From Fibrella rubiginis (GTDB lineage Bacteria; Bacteroidota; Bacteroidia; Cytophagales; Spirosomataceae), in the NCBI RefSeq assembly GCF_017353185.1, contig NZ_JAFMYV010000002.1, positions 434,001 to 498,000 on the forward strand: 64,000 bases of DNA. The letters are read 5' to 3'. A program made the translations under genes and the position numbers. Below the pieces are notes generated by a model, which was given only the letters and a program-made list of their open reading frames with translations, searched no databases and was not told the origin of the DNA. Shown in pieces: positions 18,213 through 26,713 of the stretch (positions are counted from its first letter, which is position 1; every line of letters starts with the position of its first letter).

Positions 18213-18971
18213 TTATTTTTTCGGTACTGGTGACAACAACTCGGCTACTTCGAAACTAACGAAGACTTTGTCGTGACTACGTTTCACCAGAGGATGCTTG
18301 TAAGCGTTCAGCGGCAGTTCCTCGTCATAATTGTCGGCAATACGACGGCCGGGAATACGCACGACTAGTGTATCAGCAAACCCACGTACCAACCGTTCGG
18401 GGCCTTCTACCGTCAGCGTGGCTGGGGTGAAATTAATTACGCTCGACACCACAAACCGGGGTAGCAGGTCAATATGCGTACTATCGGGAATAAGCCGAAT
18501 AGATTTTGTCATACGCCGCTCAAAGCCCATTTCCAGTGTGTCGGCCACTACGTAGTTGACCTTCAAACTCTTCACCTGTTCAGCCAGCGCGGCCGTCATA
18601 GCCGACGTATTAATAATGGATGCCTTCAGGGGGTTATTTACCGGATACTGCACCGGGCTGGTGCGAAATGGTAACCATGACAGCCGTAACAGTCCCCAGC
18701 CATCGCCCGACACATTAACGCGAACCGTGCGGGGCAATGCGGTAGTAGGGATAAAAAGCGAATCGTTGTACTGAAATTTTACGGGATAATTCACGTTCAG
18801 CGAATACCCGTCGCGGTTGAGGGCGTTCATAACCCAAAACAGGCCAGCTGCCAACAGGCAGGCCAGCCATTTCCCCATCTGAAAGGCCGGTTTCGAGGGG
18901 GTAGCTTCTTGTTGCATTGACGTAGTTCGGGGCAAAAACTGACGTAAATCAGGCCGCTTTTTCGGCATCAA
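18213..18971 (-). CDS. YbbR-domain protein (CdaR-like)
   Basis: 252 residues from 18971, overlapping the end of yajC by 23 bp; an ATG at 18917 (MQQEATPSKPAFQ) would avoid the overlap and keeps the whole core. One membrane helix (WLACLLAAGLFWVMNAL) near residue 40 is followed by extracytoplasmic YbbR-like beta domains. In Firmicutes such proteins regulate diadenylate cyclase; in Bacteroidota the gene commonly follows yajC, as here, and its function is not settled. Confidence 0.82.
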   Translation of the reverse strand: MMPKKRPDLRQFLPRTTSMQQEATPSKPAFQMGKWLACLLAAGLFWVMNALNRDGYSLNVNYPVKFQYNDSLFIPTTALPRTVRVNVSGDGWGLLRLSWLPFRTSPVQYPVNNPLKASIINTSAMTAALAEQVKSLKVNYVVADTLEMGFERRMTKSIRLIPDSTHIDLLPRFVVSSVINFTPATLTVEGPERLVRGFADTLVVRIPGRRIADNYDEELPLNAYKHPLVKRSHDKVFVSFEVAELLSPVPKK

Positions 18972-19263
18972 CTTTGGCCGAGGCCTCCCGCGCTATCGAC
19001 GATTTATCGAACGTGAGTTTTACCCCACGGTCTACGTCGAGGGTCACGGTTGTGGCGTCAACGCTGGTAATTTTGCCATACAGGCCACCAATAGTCACAA
19101 CGGCATCACCCTTTTTAAGGTTAGCTACAAAGTCTTTCTGTTGCTTTGCTTTTTGCTGTTGAGGCCGAATCATGAAAAAATACAGCACCAGCAACACTCC
19201 GCCCCAAAGCAGCAGTGTCAACATACCATTTTGGCCCATGGCCTGTGCAAGAACGACGTGCAT
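18949..19263 (-). CDS. yajC: Preprotein translocase accessory subunit YajC
   Basis: 104 residues. A single membrane helix (LTLLLWGGVLLVLYFFMIRP) is followed by the canonical RPQQQKAKQQKDF and GDAVVTIGGLYGKI motifs. YajC joins SecDF at the Sec translocon. A start at the internal Met (MGQNGML) is possible. Confidence 0.95.
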   Translation of the reverse strand: MHVVLAQAMGQNGMLTLLLWGGVLLVLYFFMIRPQQQKAKQQKDFVANLKKGDAVVTIGGLYGKITSVDATTVTLDVDRGVKLTFDKSSIAREASAKVDAEKAA

Positions 19264-19267
19264 ATAA

Positions 19268-19392
19268 AAGTTTAAAGTTTAAAGACTAAGGTTTGCTGAT
19301 TCAAAGCATGAAGTCTCGTGTTATTGTCTTCCTGATACGCTCACTGTCAGCGATCTACAACATTAAACTTTAGACTTTGACCATTGAACTTA
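19268..19392. repeat. Degenerate GTTTAAA-heptad hairpin
   Basis: Left side (19268-19293) reads GTTTAAA, GTTTAAA, GACTAAG; the right side (19360-19392), reverse-complemented, reads GTTCAAT, GGTCAAA, GTCTAAA, GTTTAAT. The arms match less well than other members, so this may be an older copy. It fills the gap between DUF1573 and yajC and touches the DUF1573 stop codon. Confidence 0.65.
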
Positions 19393-19863
19393 CTTCCCCT
19401 TCGGTTTCACCAGCACTTTGAACGAGATATCAGTAGTGGGGGGGTTAGTGTTGGCGTATACCGTAACGGTTTTGCGCTGTTCACCTTCTTTACCCCTGCT
19501 GTTGAACCGCACCTTCACCGTCGATGCAGCGCCGGGAGCAACCGGCTCACGGGGCCAGTCGGGCGTGGTGCATCCGCACGATGCCGTGATATTGTTGATG
19601 ACCAGAGGCAATTCGCCGGTGTTGCTAAACGCGTAGGTATGCTCTACCGTATCGCCTTCGGTGATGGTACCAAAATCATGCACACCCGTTTCTTTGAACG
19701 TAATCTTAGCCGACTTACCTGCAATGGCATTGGCCTCGCCAACGGGTTGCCCCTGAGCATCGCGGCGGTTTGAACAGGCTGAGCCTACCCATACGAGCAG
19801 AAGAACAGCAAGGCTATACAAGGTAGTTTTCACGGGAAATAGACTGATTGATGGTTTATGCAC
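19390..19863 (-). CDS. DUF1573 lipoprotein
   Basis: 157 residues; the GTG at 19833 (VKTTLYSLAVLLL) is an alternative start. The signal peptide ends in a lipobox-like VGSAC, so the mature protein is probably lipid-anchored. The DUF1573 domain (HDFGTITEGDTVEHTYAFSN, then NITASCGCTTPDWPREPV) is an Ig-like beta sandwich typical of Bacteroidota envelope proteins. Its start overlaps the ytxH-like gene by 8 bp. Confidence 0.9.
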   Translation of the reverse strand: MHKPSISLFPVKTTLYSLAVLLLVWVGSACSNRRDAQGQPVGEANAIAGKSAKITFKETGVHDFGTITEGDTVEHTYAFSNTGELPLVINNITASCGCTTPDWPREPVAPGAASTVKVRFNSRGKEGEQRKTVTVYANTNPPTTDISFKVLVKPKGK

Positions 19864-20164
19864 CCTGTTGCTTGATCTGCGCCATCAGCCGATCAACATC
19901 TTCCAGCAACCGCTCGGCTTTCTCACGGGCGTCGTCAACAACACGCTGCCCTTCCGTTTTAGAAAAATTCTCCGGCAACTCAGCTGACTCCAGGATATCG
20001 TTGAGGAGTTGTTGCAATTGCTCCCGGTATTTCGACAAGCGGTACGATAGCCGGTCGCGGGTTACATGACCCTTCTCGGGGGCGTAGAGTAAGCCCAGAA
20101 TGGTGCCTGTGGCAATTCCGGTCAGAAAAAAAGCGAGGTCACGACTTGATCTGCTCATGTGCAA
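19856..20164 (-). CDS. YtxH-domain small membrane protein
   Basis: 102 residues. One N-terminal membrane helix with glycine pattern (LAFFLTGIATGTILGLLYAPEKG) followed by a charged coiled-coil region (RDRLSYRLSKYREQLQQLL). The motif GLLYAPEKG is typical of YtxH proteins. Function unknown; it sits in the nusB-yajC neighbourhood common in this phylum. Confidence 0.88.
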   Translation of the reverse strand: MHMSRSSRDLAFFLTGIATGTILGLLYAPEKGHVTRDRLSYRLSKYREQLQQLLNDILESAELPENFSKTEGQRVVDDAREKAERLLEDVDRLMAQIKQQGA

Positions 20165-20166
20165 AA

Positions 20167-20287
20167 ATTTACGATGTACGAATTACGATATACGATGTAT
20201 CGCTTACGGCTAAGTTGCTACAGTCTGTGTACGCAACCAATCGTAACCGCGGCGGCGGACCGCTCGTCATTCGTACATCGTAAATCA
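20167..20287. repeat. Hairpin with TACGATG-type heptad arms
   Basis: The left arm reads TTACGAT, GTACGAA, TTACGAT, ATACGAT, GTATCGC. The right arm ends with the reverse complement of TTTACGATGTACGAATGAC. A GC-rich inner segment at 20247-20267 is almost the same as one inside the element at 27402-27487, which shows that the two are related copies. Located between nusB and the ytxH-like gene. Confidence 0.8.
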
Positions 20288-20289
20288 GT

Positions 20290-21459
20290 TCATTTATTGT
20301 CCAATAACCCCCGGCCACTCTTGCGGAGTTTGCCTTCGGTAGTCAATCGGGTCGCCAAGTTATCCAAAATTCCGTTGACAAACGTGCCGCTCTTGGGTGT
20401 GCTGTATGCTTTTGCCATGTCGATATACTCGTTGATGGTCACCTTCGTAGGGATGTTGGGGAAGGTAAGCATTTCGCAAACAGCGAGTTTCAGGATGATC
20501 AGGTCCAGAATAGCCACCCGGTCAAGCTCCCAGTTGTTAAGCTGTTCGCCGAGCAATTTTTCTACCTCAGCATCCCGCGTTAGGGCGTTTTGATACAGTT
20601 CGTTCAGAAACCGCTCGTCCTCTTCCCAGTCTTCGGTGAGTTGTTCCAGCGTCAATCCCTGCGGTCCCTGTACCGATTTCAGCGTCCGGATCGCCATGCC
20701 CCGCACTACTTCGCTGTTTTCCGTCCAGGCCAGGTCAATTTCGGCCAGATGGTCGCGGACGGTATCGTGTTTGAAAATCAACTGCCGCAGCAAATGCTGC
20801 ACCAGTTGCTGGTCCTCGTCGGGCGTGTGCTGCCGGGCAGCACAATAGGCAATAAACGTTTCGTCAGTTTTCAGCACCTCGCGGTATGTCTTCCGCACAA
20901 AGGTCAGGTCTTCCGTCCAGGAAATGCCCCGACGGGTATTTTCCACCTGTAGGGGCTGGTGCGCCGTCAGCGCCTCGATGATGCGGTTTTGACTCAGATC
21001 AGAGGCATACACAAACGGCGTCTCATCGGGATCAGGAAAGCGGCGTTCGCGGTCCAGGCGCGACATGTGGCCAAATTCAACCAGCAACTGTAGTACTCGC
21101 AGGTAGTCGCTGTAAATGTCTTTAACGGCTTCAATAAGCCGCCCGGACAAAAACTGCTGATCTTTCCGATACCGGTTTTGGTAGTAGGTGACGGCGTCGT
21201 TAACGGCATCGATGACAGATTTGGGTACCTCCTGATCCTGAGCGGGTTCGTTGGTACGCACGGCCTCGTCGAAGAGCAACGCGGCCAGTTTGCGGTAACC
21301 TTCCAGCTGCCGCCTGTTCTGCGGCAGCATGGAATTGAGATCAGGCTGGAATTGATCATTGATGCCATCGACGGCCAACTGTTTCGTCGATTGATTGGCC
21401 TGCCGTAGCGCATAAAGGGTCTGCATGACCTTAATACGCAGGAGTCGTCTGCTTAACAT
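20290..21459 (-). CDS. nusB: Transcription antitermination protein NusB, long Bacteroidota form
   Basis: 389 residues, far longer than the ~140 of enterobacterial NusB; the extra N-terminal region is usual in this phylum. The C-terminal ~140 residues carry the NusB fold with VAILDLIILKLAVCEML, IPTKVTINEYIDMAKAYS and SGTFVNGILDNLA. NusB with NusE binds boxA RNA to prevent early termination in rRNA operons. First gene of the nusB, ytxH, DUF1573, yajC, ybbR run. Confidence 0.93.
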   Translation of the reverse strand: MLSRRLLRIKVMQTLYALRQANQSTKQLAVDGINDQFQPDLNSMLPQNRRQLEGYRKLAALLFDEAVRTNEPAQDQEVPKSVIDAVNDAVTYYQNRYRKDQQFLSGRLIEAVKDIYSDYLRVLQLLVEFGHMSRLDRERRFPDPDETPFVYASDLSQNRIIEALTAHQPLQVENTRRGISWTEDLTFVRKTYREVLKTDETFIAYCAARQHTPDEDQQLVQHLLRQLIFKHDTVRDHLAEIDLAWTENSEVVRGMAIRTLKSVQGPQGLTLEQLTEDWEEDERFLNELYQNALTRDAEVEKLLGEQLNNWELDRVAILDLIILKLAVCEMLTFPNIPTKVTINEYIDMAKAYSTPKSGTFVNGILDNLATRLTTEGKLRKSGRGLLDNK

Positions 21460-21588
21460 GCCGCTTAAATCCTACTAATTCTACCGATATGGAAAAGAAC
21501 ACTGAATTGGTCTTGCAAAAATACGCCTAAATGGGTAGTTTTCCCAACTGTAACCCCGTATCGTTTGACCTAAATCTACCTCCTCCGT

Positions 21589-22305
21589 ATGCTCTCGTAC
21601 CGTTTTCTGGCCTGGTTAGGGCCTTTCATGCTGCTATGTCTGGGTGGCTGCCGGGTAGCTCAGCCTGCCTACTTCAGTCCCGCTCAACCGGCCTACACGC
21701 CTTCCTTACTGACGCCACCAGACCAGGTAACCCTGGCACCTGCACCAGTCCATCTGTCTACTGCTCCCCAGCCCAGCGAGTCGGCAGAACCGCACTACTC
21801 AACAGCAGCCCTCCAGCCCCGCAAAACCGTTCATGGCACGACGGCCCCCAGACCTATCACTACCAGTTTGGCCCTATCAACTGGTGTTCCCGTTCGGCAT
21901 GGTAACCCCGACATAACCGTTCCCCGCCGTCCGGCCTGGTTATATACCAGTCAACTAATGGCCGGCTCACAAACCAACTACACTGCCAACCAGCTCATTC
22001 CCGACGAATTACCCTCAAAACGGCGCGTACCCAAGGGCGTTTTCTACGCGCTGGGCGGCAGCGTGTTGCCCTATGGCCTGTTTTTGCTGGCTCCGGTAGC
22101 TCCCTGGGTTTGGGTACTCAGCCTTACATTGCCGCTGGCGTCGATGTTAATAGCCGCCGGTTCGCTGGCCAAGATCCGGCGTAACAAAGCCCAGTTTCGG
22201 GGGCGGGGCTGGGCTGCTCTTGCCCTTGTCCTGGCAACGAGCTTCGTCGGCATGGCCCTCGTCACGTTCGCTGCCCTGGCCACGTCGGGCATTTTGTGGG
22301 AATAA
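21589..22305 (+). CDS. Lipoprotein with two C-terminal membrane helices, unknown function
   Basis: 238 residues. Signal peptide with lipobox LGGC (Cys21), then a Pro/Thr/Ser-rich region, a basic segment (PSKRRVPKG), and two predicted membrane helices (VLPYGLFLLAPVAPWVWVLS and WAALALVLATSFVGMALVTF). The C-terminal half resembles small DUF-type membrane domains seen in Bacteroidota; I cannot name the family. Confidence 0.68.
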   Translation: MLSYRFLAWLGPFMLLCLGGCRVAQPAYFSPAQPAYTPSLLTPPDQVTLAPAPVHLSTAPQPSESAEPHYSTAALQPRKTVHGTTAPRPITTSLALSTGVPVRHGNPDITVPRRPAWLYTSQLMAGSQTNYTANQLIPDELPSKRRVPKGVFYALGGSVLPYGLFLLAPVAPWVWVLSLTLPLASMLIAAGSLAKIRRNKAQFRGRGWAALALVLATSFVGMALVTFAALATSGILWE

Positions 22306-22310
22306 GGAGG

Positions 22311-22404
22311 AGTTTAAAGTTTAAGGTTCAAGGTTTAAAGTTGGCTGATGCCAGCGTAGTGACGCGTCAGCCAACTTTAAACCTTGAACCTTAAACTTTA
22401 AACT
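22311..22404. repeat. Perfect 38-bp hairpin with GTTTAAA-heptad arms
   Basis: Arms 22311-22348 and 22367-22404 are perfect reverse complements around an 18-base loop. The left arm parses as GTTTAAA, GTTTAAG, GTTCAAG, GTTTAAA, GTTGGCTGA. It lies between two genes on the plus strand and may end the upstream transcript. Confidence 0.93.
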
Positions 22405-22460
22405 AACCCTGAACCCTCCCCCCCACTGGCTGCGTTGCCACTACAGAACGACTTGTCTTT

Positions 22461-24251
22461 GTGGAAACGTTACGCGCCCTTTCGCACCTCAATAAATACC
22501 TGGCCCGCTACAAATGGTACCTCATCTGGGGTATTGTGTTCACGGCTATATCCAATCTCTTTGGCATCTTCCCCGCCCAGTTGGTGCGCTATTCGCTCGA
22601 CCTGGTCCGCGAAACCCTCGACATCTATTACCTCTACGACAGCACGAGCCTTCAGCCTACGCTCTACGATATATTTGCGTTTAGCATACTGCTCTATGGC
22701 CTGCTGATTTTGGTGCTGGCCTTGCTAAAGGGGTTCTTCCTGTTTCTGGTGCGCCAGACGCTGATCGTGATGTCGCGGCATATTGAATACGACCTCAAAA
22801 ACGACATCTACGACCACTACCAGACCCTGCCGCTGGCCTTCTATCGACAGCATAACACCGGCGATCTGATGGCCCGTATCTCGGAAGATGTAGGCAAGGT
22901 GCGGATGTATGTAGGGCCAAGCATCATGTACGGCATGAACCTGCTGGTGTTATTTGCGCTGGTTATCAGCTACATGGTGAGTATCAACGCCCGGTTAACG
23001 CTCTATGTACTACTACCGCTGCCTGTTCTGTCGGTGGGTATCTATCTGGTCGAGAACATCGTGATTCGACGGTCAGAAGAGATACAGCGGGCGTTGTCGC
23101 GGATGAGCACGTATGTACAGGAAGCGTTTTCGGGTATTCGGGTGCTGAAATCGTTTGTACAGGAGCAAAATTCCGTCAATAGCTTTGCTCATGAGGCCGA
23201 TTCGTACCAGGAAAAATCGTTACGGCTCACGCTCGTCGATGCCCTGTGGCAGCCCCTGAGCGTACTGCTCATTGGCCTCAGCAACGTGCTGGTGGTCTAC
23301 GTGGGCGGGCAGGAGGTGCTGGCCGGACGACTTACTGCGGGCAACATCACCGAGTTTATCCTGTATGTAAACATGCTCACCTGGCCCGTGATGGCCCTGG
23401 GCTGGACCACGAGCCAGACGCAGCGGGCGGCGGCCTCACAGCAGCGGATCAACGAATTTATGGCGGTGAAAACGCCGCTGGTGTCGACCAAAAACCTGCG
23501 CCGTGAGCTACAGGGGGCACTTTCATTTCATAACGTCCGCTTCGTCTACCCCGACACCGGCATTGTGGCGCTGAAAAATTTCTCCATGAACGTAGCGGCG
23601 GGCGAGTCGGTGGCGATTCTGGGTACGACGGGGTCCGGCAAAAGCACGCTGGCCAATTTGATCATGCGGATGTACGATGCCTCGACGGGCGAAATCCGTA
23701 TCGACAATGTGCCGATCAAGGATTATGACCTGAGCAAGCTGCGCGGACAGATGGGCTACGTGCCGCAGGACGTGTTCCTGTTTTCCGACAGCATCAGCAA
23801 CAACGTGCGCTTCGGACAGCCCAACATGCCGCAGGAACGCGTACTCCGCGCCGTAGCCGACGCCGATCTGGCCGACAACATCAGTCAGTTTCCCGAAGGC
23901 TTCGACACGCGCATTGGCGAGCGGGGTATAACATTGTCTGGGGGGCAAAAGCAGCGCCTGAGTATTGCTCGCGCCATTGCCCGCGACCCACGCATTCTGG
24001 TGCTGGACGATTGCCTAAGCGCGGTGGACACGAACACGGAAAACATTATCCTGAATAACTTAAAGCGGATCATGGAAAACCGCACCTCGGTCATCATTTC
24101 GCACCGCGTCTCCTCCGCCAAACTCGCCGATCAAATCATCGTACTGGACGACGGCGAAATCCGCGAAAAAGGCACCCACGACGAGCTAATGGCGCATAAT
24201 GGTTTGTATAGGGAGCTGTATGACAAGCAGTTGCAGGGAGAAGAGGTGTAA
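22461..24251 (+). CDS. ABC exporter, fused membrane and ATPase domains (MsbA/LmrA type)
   Basis: 596 residues, starting at a GTG at 22461. An N-terminal six-helix export domain (residues ~15-330) is followed by an ATPase domain with Walker A LGTTGSGKST, Q-loop GYVPQDVFLF, signature LSGGQKQR, Walker B ILVLDD and an H-loop in ISHRVSS. It forms a homodimer in the inner membrane and probably exports a lipid, peptide or drug. Substrate cannot be inferred from the neighbours. Confidence 0.93.
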   Translation: METLRALSHLNKYLARYKWYLIWGIVFTAISNLFGIFPAQLVRYSLDLVRETLDIYYLYDSTSLQPTLYDIFAFSILLYGLLILVLALLKGFFLFLVRQTLIVMSRHIEYDLKNDIYDHYQTLPLAFYRQHNTGDLMARISEDVGKVRMYVGPSIMYGMNLLVLFALVISYMVSINARLTLYVLLPLPVLSVGIYLVENIVIRRSEEIQRALSRMSTYVQEAFSGIRVLKSFVQEQNSVNSFAHEADSYQEKSLRLTLVDALWQPLSVLLIGLSNVLVVYVGGQEVLAGRLTAGNITEFILYVNMLTWPVMALGWTTSQTQRAAASQQRINEFMAVKTPLVSTKNLRRELQGALSFHNVRFVYPDTGIVALKNFSMNVAAGESVAILGTTGSGKSTLANLIMRMYDASTGEIRIDNVPIKDYDLSKLRGQMGYVPQDVFLFSDSISNNVRFGQPNMPQERVLRAVADADLADNISQFPEGFDTRIGERGITLSGGQKQRLSIARAIARDPRILVLDDCLSAVDTNTENIILNNLKRIMENRTSVIISHRVSSAKLADQIIVLDDGEIREKGTHDELMAHNGLYRELYDKQLQGEEV

Positions 24252-24286
24252 GCTAACTTGGCTAGTCTTGAATAAATCGTCACCAT

Positions 24287-24520
24287 ATGAATGGCCAGGT
24301 AATCAACATCGACCCCAATATTCTAGGCGGAACACCCGTGTTTTTTGGTACGAGAGTTCCTATTAAAAACCTGTTTGACTATCTGGAAACTGGCGAATCC
24401 ATCGACGTTTTTTTAGACGACTTTGACGGAGTACATAGAGATCAGGTTGTTCGCCTGCTTGAGATGTCGCAAAAATTAGTTGAAACTTCAGCAAACATTC
24501 TCAATGAAAATTTTGCTTGA
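24287..24520 (+). CDS. DUF433 antitoxin
   Basis: 77 residues. The DUF433 winged-helix pattern is clear: IDPNILGGTPVFFGTRVPIK, followed by LFDYLETGESIDVFLDDF. DUF433 proteins are usually the antitoxin partner of DUF5615 PIN-like toxins. The reading frame is intact and overlaps the start of the broken toxin gene by 17 bases. Confidence 0.9.
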   Translation: MNGQVINIDPNILGGTPVFFGTRVPIKNLFDYLETGESIDVFLDDFDGVHRDQVVRLLEMSQKLVETSANILNENFA

Positions 24521-24826
24521 TGAGTGCGTCACTAAAATGCTCAAAAGCACCTGAATGATTTTGAGGTATACACGGTCAGAGAGTTTGAATTGAGTGGCAT
24601 TAAGAATGGAGAATTGATGGCTTATTGCGTTGACAATAAGTTTGATATTCTTTTAACCATCGACAAGAATTTGATGTTTTAACAAAATCTTGATAAGTAT
24701 CCGATATCAATTGTTGTTCTCAATTATCACACTAGTAAGATTGAAGAATTCATGATTTTTCTTCCTTCATTTAGAGATCAGATTTCTCAATTTGAAAAGT
24801 ATCAAACTTATATTATCAACATATAA
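24504..24826 (+). pseudogene. Broken DUF5615 (PIN-like) toxin
   Basis: The gene starts with MKILLDECVTKML, the usual DUF5615 N-terminus, then hits a stop at 24552. Adding back one A in the A-run at 24543-24546 restores KHLNDFEVYTVREFELSGIK and GELMAYCVDNKFDILLTIDK. The restored frame meets a second lesion, TAA at 24680-24682 where CAA is expected, before continuing as QNLDKYPISIVVLNYHTSK to the natural stop at 24824. Two independent lesions mean the toxin is dead rather than mis-sequenced, although the first alone could be an error. Confidence 0.88.
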
Positions 24827-24865
24827 TTACAGAGAAATATACAAAAAAACTTATTGCGCAGGAAA

Positions 24866-25047
24866 GACCCCAGCAGGGTCTCGTCTCTGTAGAAACAGGC
24901 GGGTTTGTGTTCATATTCGGCTCCAACGGAGTCGCTTCTTTGTATATGATGGCTGTGTTCCTATCCCATACAAAGACGCGACTCAGCTGGAGTCGAATAT
25001 GAACACAAACCCGCCTGTTTCTACAGAGACGAGACCCCGCTGGGGTC
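24866..25047. repeat. Palindromic element with 80-bp arms (GTAGAAACAGGC family)
   Basis: Arms 24866-24945 and 24968-25047 match at 75 of 80 positions around a 22-base loop. Each arm also has internal hairpins (GACCCCAGCAGGGTC and CGACTCAGCTGGAGTCG). Both strands therefore encode nearly the same spurious peptide. The internal GTAGAAACAGGC segment resembles REP-like dispersed repeats I associate with Bacteroidota. It lies between the broken toxin and radA. Confidence 0.92.
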
Positions 25048-25083
25048 ATGCGTGAGCCTGCTCCATTTGACAGTCGTACACGC

Positions 25084-26460
25084 TTACATCAAAACTCCCT
25101 GGAATACTTCGTCCAGCTTGGCGACGGGGCGGATGTTGATGTTGTATGAGTCGATGTCGAGGCCTTTGAGGTTGTATTTCGAGACGTAGATCTGCTTGAA
25201 ACCCAGCTTCTGCGCTTCGGCAATGCGGAGTTCGATGCGGTTTACGGCCCGTACCTCGCCGCCCAGGCCAATCTCGGCGGCAAAGGCCACGTTGGTCGGA
25301 ATGGCAATGTCTTCGTAGCTCGACACGATAGCCGCGCAAACGGCCATATCAATGGCCGGGTCTTCTACGCGCAGGCCACCCGCCACGTTCAAAAACACGT
25401 CCTGTTGACCCAGGCGGAACCCACCCCGCTTTTCCAGCACGGCCAGCAGCATTTGCAGGCGTTTGTTATCGTAGCCGGTGCTGCTCCGTTGCGGTGTTCC
25501 GTAGGTAGACACACCCACAAGGGCCTGAATTTCAATCATTAAGGGCCGATTCCCTTCCAGCATCGAACCGATGGCCACACCGCTCAGGCTTTCTTCGCGC
25601 TGCGAAATCAGGATCTCCGACGGGTTGCTTACCTGCCGCAGTCCACTGCCCAGCATCTCGTAGATACCCAGTTCGGCGGTGCTGCCGAAGCGGTTTTTCG
25701 ACGTGCGCAGAATACGGTAGGTCGTATGGCGGTCGCCCTCAAACGTCAGCACCGTGTCGACCATGTGTTCCAGCACTTTAGGACCGGCCAGGGAGCCTTC
25801 TTTAGTAATATGACCGATCATAAACACCGGTACCCCCGATTCTTTAGCGTACTTCATAAACTCGGCGGCGCACTCCCGCACCTGCGACACGCTCCCCGCT
25901 CCCGCCTCGACCAGCGATGACTGCATGGTCTGGATGGAGTCGACGATGAGGACTTCTGGCTCAAAATGCTCCACCACACGGAAGATATTCTGCGTGGAGG
26001 TTTCGGTCATGATGTGGCAGTCAGACGTGGGGGCATCCAGGCGCTCGGCCCGCATTTTTATCTGCTGCTCGCTTTCCTCACCCGAAATATAAAGCACACG
26101 CATACTACTGAGGCTCAGCGCAATCTGCAGCAGCAAAGTCGATTTGCCAATGCCCGGTTCGCCGCCAATCAGCACCAGCGACCCCGGCACGATCCCCCCG
26201 CCCAACACCCGGTTTAACTCGGCGTCGGCGGTGAGCATGCGGGGTTGCTCTTCGTAGTTGATAGCGTGAATAGGCTTGGGCTTAGCCGATACTTTCAGCG
26301 GGCTATTCGATGGTCGCCAGCCGCCTTTTTCAGGTTCATCTTTCTGGACAACCTCTTCAACGATAGTGTTCCATTCACCGCATGATGGGCAACGGCCCAG
26401 CCACTTCGGCGACTGATGACCACAATTTTGACAGAAATAGGCGGTTTTGATTTTAGCCAC
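25084..26460 (-). CDS. radA: DNA repair protein RadA (Sms)
   Basis: 458 residues from the GTG at 26460 (VAKIKTAYFCQNCGHQSPKW). The longer frame from 26517 adds residues encoded by repeat words and is rejected. The N-terminal zinc finger (CQNCG...CPSCGEW) is followed by a RecA-like ATPase with Walker A GGEPGIGKSTLL, the RadA-specific KNRFGS motif, and a C-terminal Lon-protease-like domain without peptidase activity. It aids branch migration in recombination. Confidence 0.95.
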   Translation of the reverse strand: MAKIKTAYFCQNCGHQSPKWLGRCPSCGEWNTIVEEVVQKDEPEKGGWRPSNSPLKVSAKPKPIHAINYEEQPRMLTADAELNRVLGGGIVPGSLVLIGGEPGIGKSTLLLQIALSLSSMRVLYISGEESEQQIKMRAERLDAPTSDCHIMTETSTQNIFRVVEHFEPEVLIVDSIQTMQSSLVEAGAGSVSQVRECAAEFMKYAKESGVPVFMIGHITKEGSLAGPKVLEHMVDTVLTFEGDRHTTYRILRTSKNRFGSTAELGIYEMLGSGLRQVSNPSEILISQREESLSGVAIGSMLEGNRPLMIEIQALVGVSTYGTPQRSSTGYDNKRLQMLLAVLEKRGGFRLGQQDVFLNVAGGLRVEDPAIDMAVCAAIVSSYEDIAIPTNVAFAAEIGLGGEVRAVNRIELRIAEAQKLGFKQIYVSKYNLKGLDIDSYNINIRPVAKLDEVFQGVLM

Positions 26461-26466
26461 GGAGGA

Positions 26467-26487
26467 AACAGTTAACAGTGAGCAGTC
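26467..26487. repeat. Three AACAGTT-type heptads before radA
   Basis: Three consecutive 7-bp words (AACAGTT, AACAGTG, AGCAGTC) directly upstream of the radA GTG start. No clear second arm was found. They resemble the words in the hairpin elements and may be a remnant. Confidence 0.5.
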
Positions 26488-26713
26488 TGCAACGAACAGC
26501 GGATAACACGTAACCAACAGCGCGGACCGTAAACTTTTTACAAACCGTTAAACGATTAGCGTTAACGTCAATCCAACGGCTATAACCACGCTGACACGCG
26601 CAGAAACTGTTGGCTTCCGGCTGTTGATCGTCTACTGAAACAACGCCGTTTGCTCAGAAAAAGTTAGTTTTTGACGCGCCTGGCACGCTTTTTACGTTAA
26701 ACCCATACAGCAT

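Noticed and set aside
24792..25055. Open frames on both strands giving nearly identical peptides
   Set aside because: The two peptides are alike only because the DNA is an 80-bp-arm palindrome; neither is a gene.
26461..26517. Longer RadA start at 26517
   Set aside because: The extra residues are encoded by repeat-like words and precede the conserved N-terminal sequence that starts at the GTG at 26460.
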